A stretch of 14,295 nucleotides of DNA from Prochlorococcus sp. AG-670-O11 (GTDB lineage: Bacteria; Cyanobacteriota; Cyanobacteriia; PCC-6307; Cyanobiaceae): the NCBI GenBank assembly GCA_003211335.1, contig QCTA01000024.1:1-14295 (forward strand), given 5' to 3'. The position numbers were made by a program, and so were the translations under genes. The notes beneath the pieces are model-generated. The model saw only the letters and a list, made by a program, of their open reading frames with translations, was not told the origin of the DNA and ran no database searches. Positions 14,242-14,295 of the stretch are shown one piece after another. Position 1 is the first letter of the stretch; each line of letters opens with the position of its first letter.

Positions 14242-14295
14242 GTTTAAAGCTTAATCTTAAAAGTTATTCTTTTGGGAATTCCGATTATTTGCTAT

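Noticed and set aside
14238..14254. TTAAG...CTTAA hairpin at the end of the glycosyltransferase gene, as a terminator
   Set aside because: The stem is only five AT-rich pairs and no T-run follows, so it would not be a stable intrinsic terminator.
1..14295. CRISPR array, tRNA or rRNA genes, insertion sequences
   Set aside because: I saw no regularly spaced repeats, cloverleaf-like sequences, rRNA signatures or terminal inverted repeats with a transposase; this was checked by reading only.

Overview
The window looks like a piece of a small, compact cyanobacterial chromosome, most likely a high-light-adapted Prochlorococcus or close relative. The sequence is strongly AT-rich and intergenic spaces are short. 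It carries cyanobacterial hallmark genes: petN (cytochrome b6f), psb29/thf1 (photosystem II and FtsH biogenesis), sipA (partner of the NblS light-stress kinase), pcyA (bilin reductase) and a DevBCA-type exporter. The species call is inference from gene content and composition; no rRNA is present to confirm it.

Region 1 (1-2870) is a run of small, mostly unrecognised genes on both strands: short helical proteins, a lipoprotein with four extra cysteines, a single-pass membrane protein and a small exported protein. Several more ORFs of 31-57 codons fit in the gaps. Two of the helical proteins (23-229 and 1509-1682) appear to be distant relatives. No integrase, tRNA, insertion sequence or CRISPR array is visible here.

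Region 2 (2870-7050) is a photosynthesis and proteostasis core. It holds a DUF2103 protein, petN with an overlapping small membrane-protein ORF, psb29/thf1 divergent from clpP, and an FtsH protease convergent with clpP and divergent from sipA. Psb29 is known to support FtsH complexes that degrade photodamaged PSII proteins, and SipA binds the high-light kinase NblS, so the neighbourhood is functionally coherent.

Region 3 (7046-9504) is a translationally coupled pair of M16 metallopeptidase-family genes. One keeps the zinc site and the other keeps only the Arg/Tyr pair, the usual division of labour in heterodimeric M16B proteases.

Region 4 (9547-13096) reads as one operon: pcyA, then devB-like, devC-like and devA-like genes with overlapping or nearly touching ends. 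They encode a bilin reductase followed by an ATP-driven exporter (adaptor, permease, ATPase). Region 5 (13118-14241) holds a 49-residue very basic protein and a family 2 glycosyltransferase.

Recurring features are TTG start codons at conserved genes (DUF2103, psb29, pcyA) and two convergent gene pairs that share a single TTAA as both stop codons. I did not find a clearly new multi-gene system. The best leads are the overlapping petN-partner ORF, the proteostasis cluster with its shared ftsH/sipA control region, and the lipidated DevB-like adaptor coupled to pcyA.
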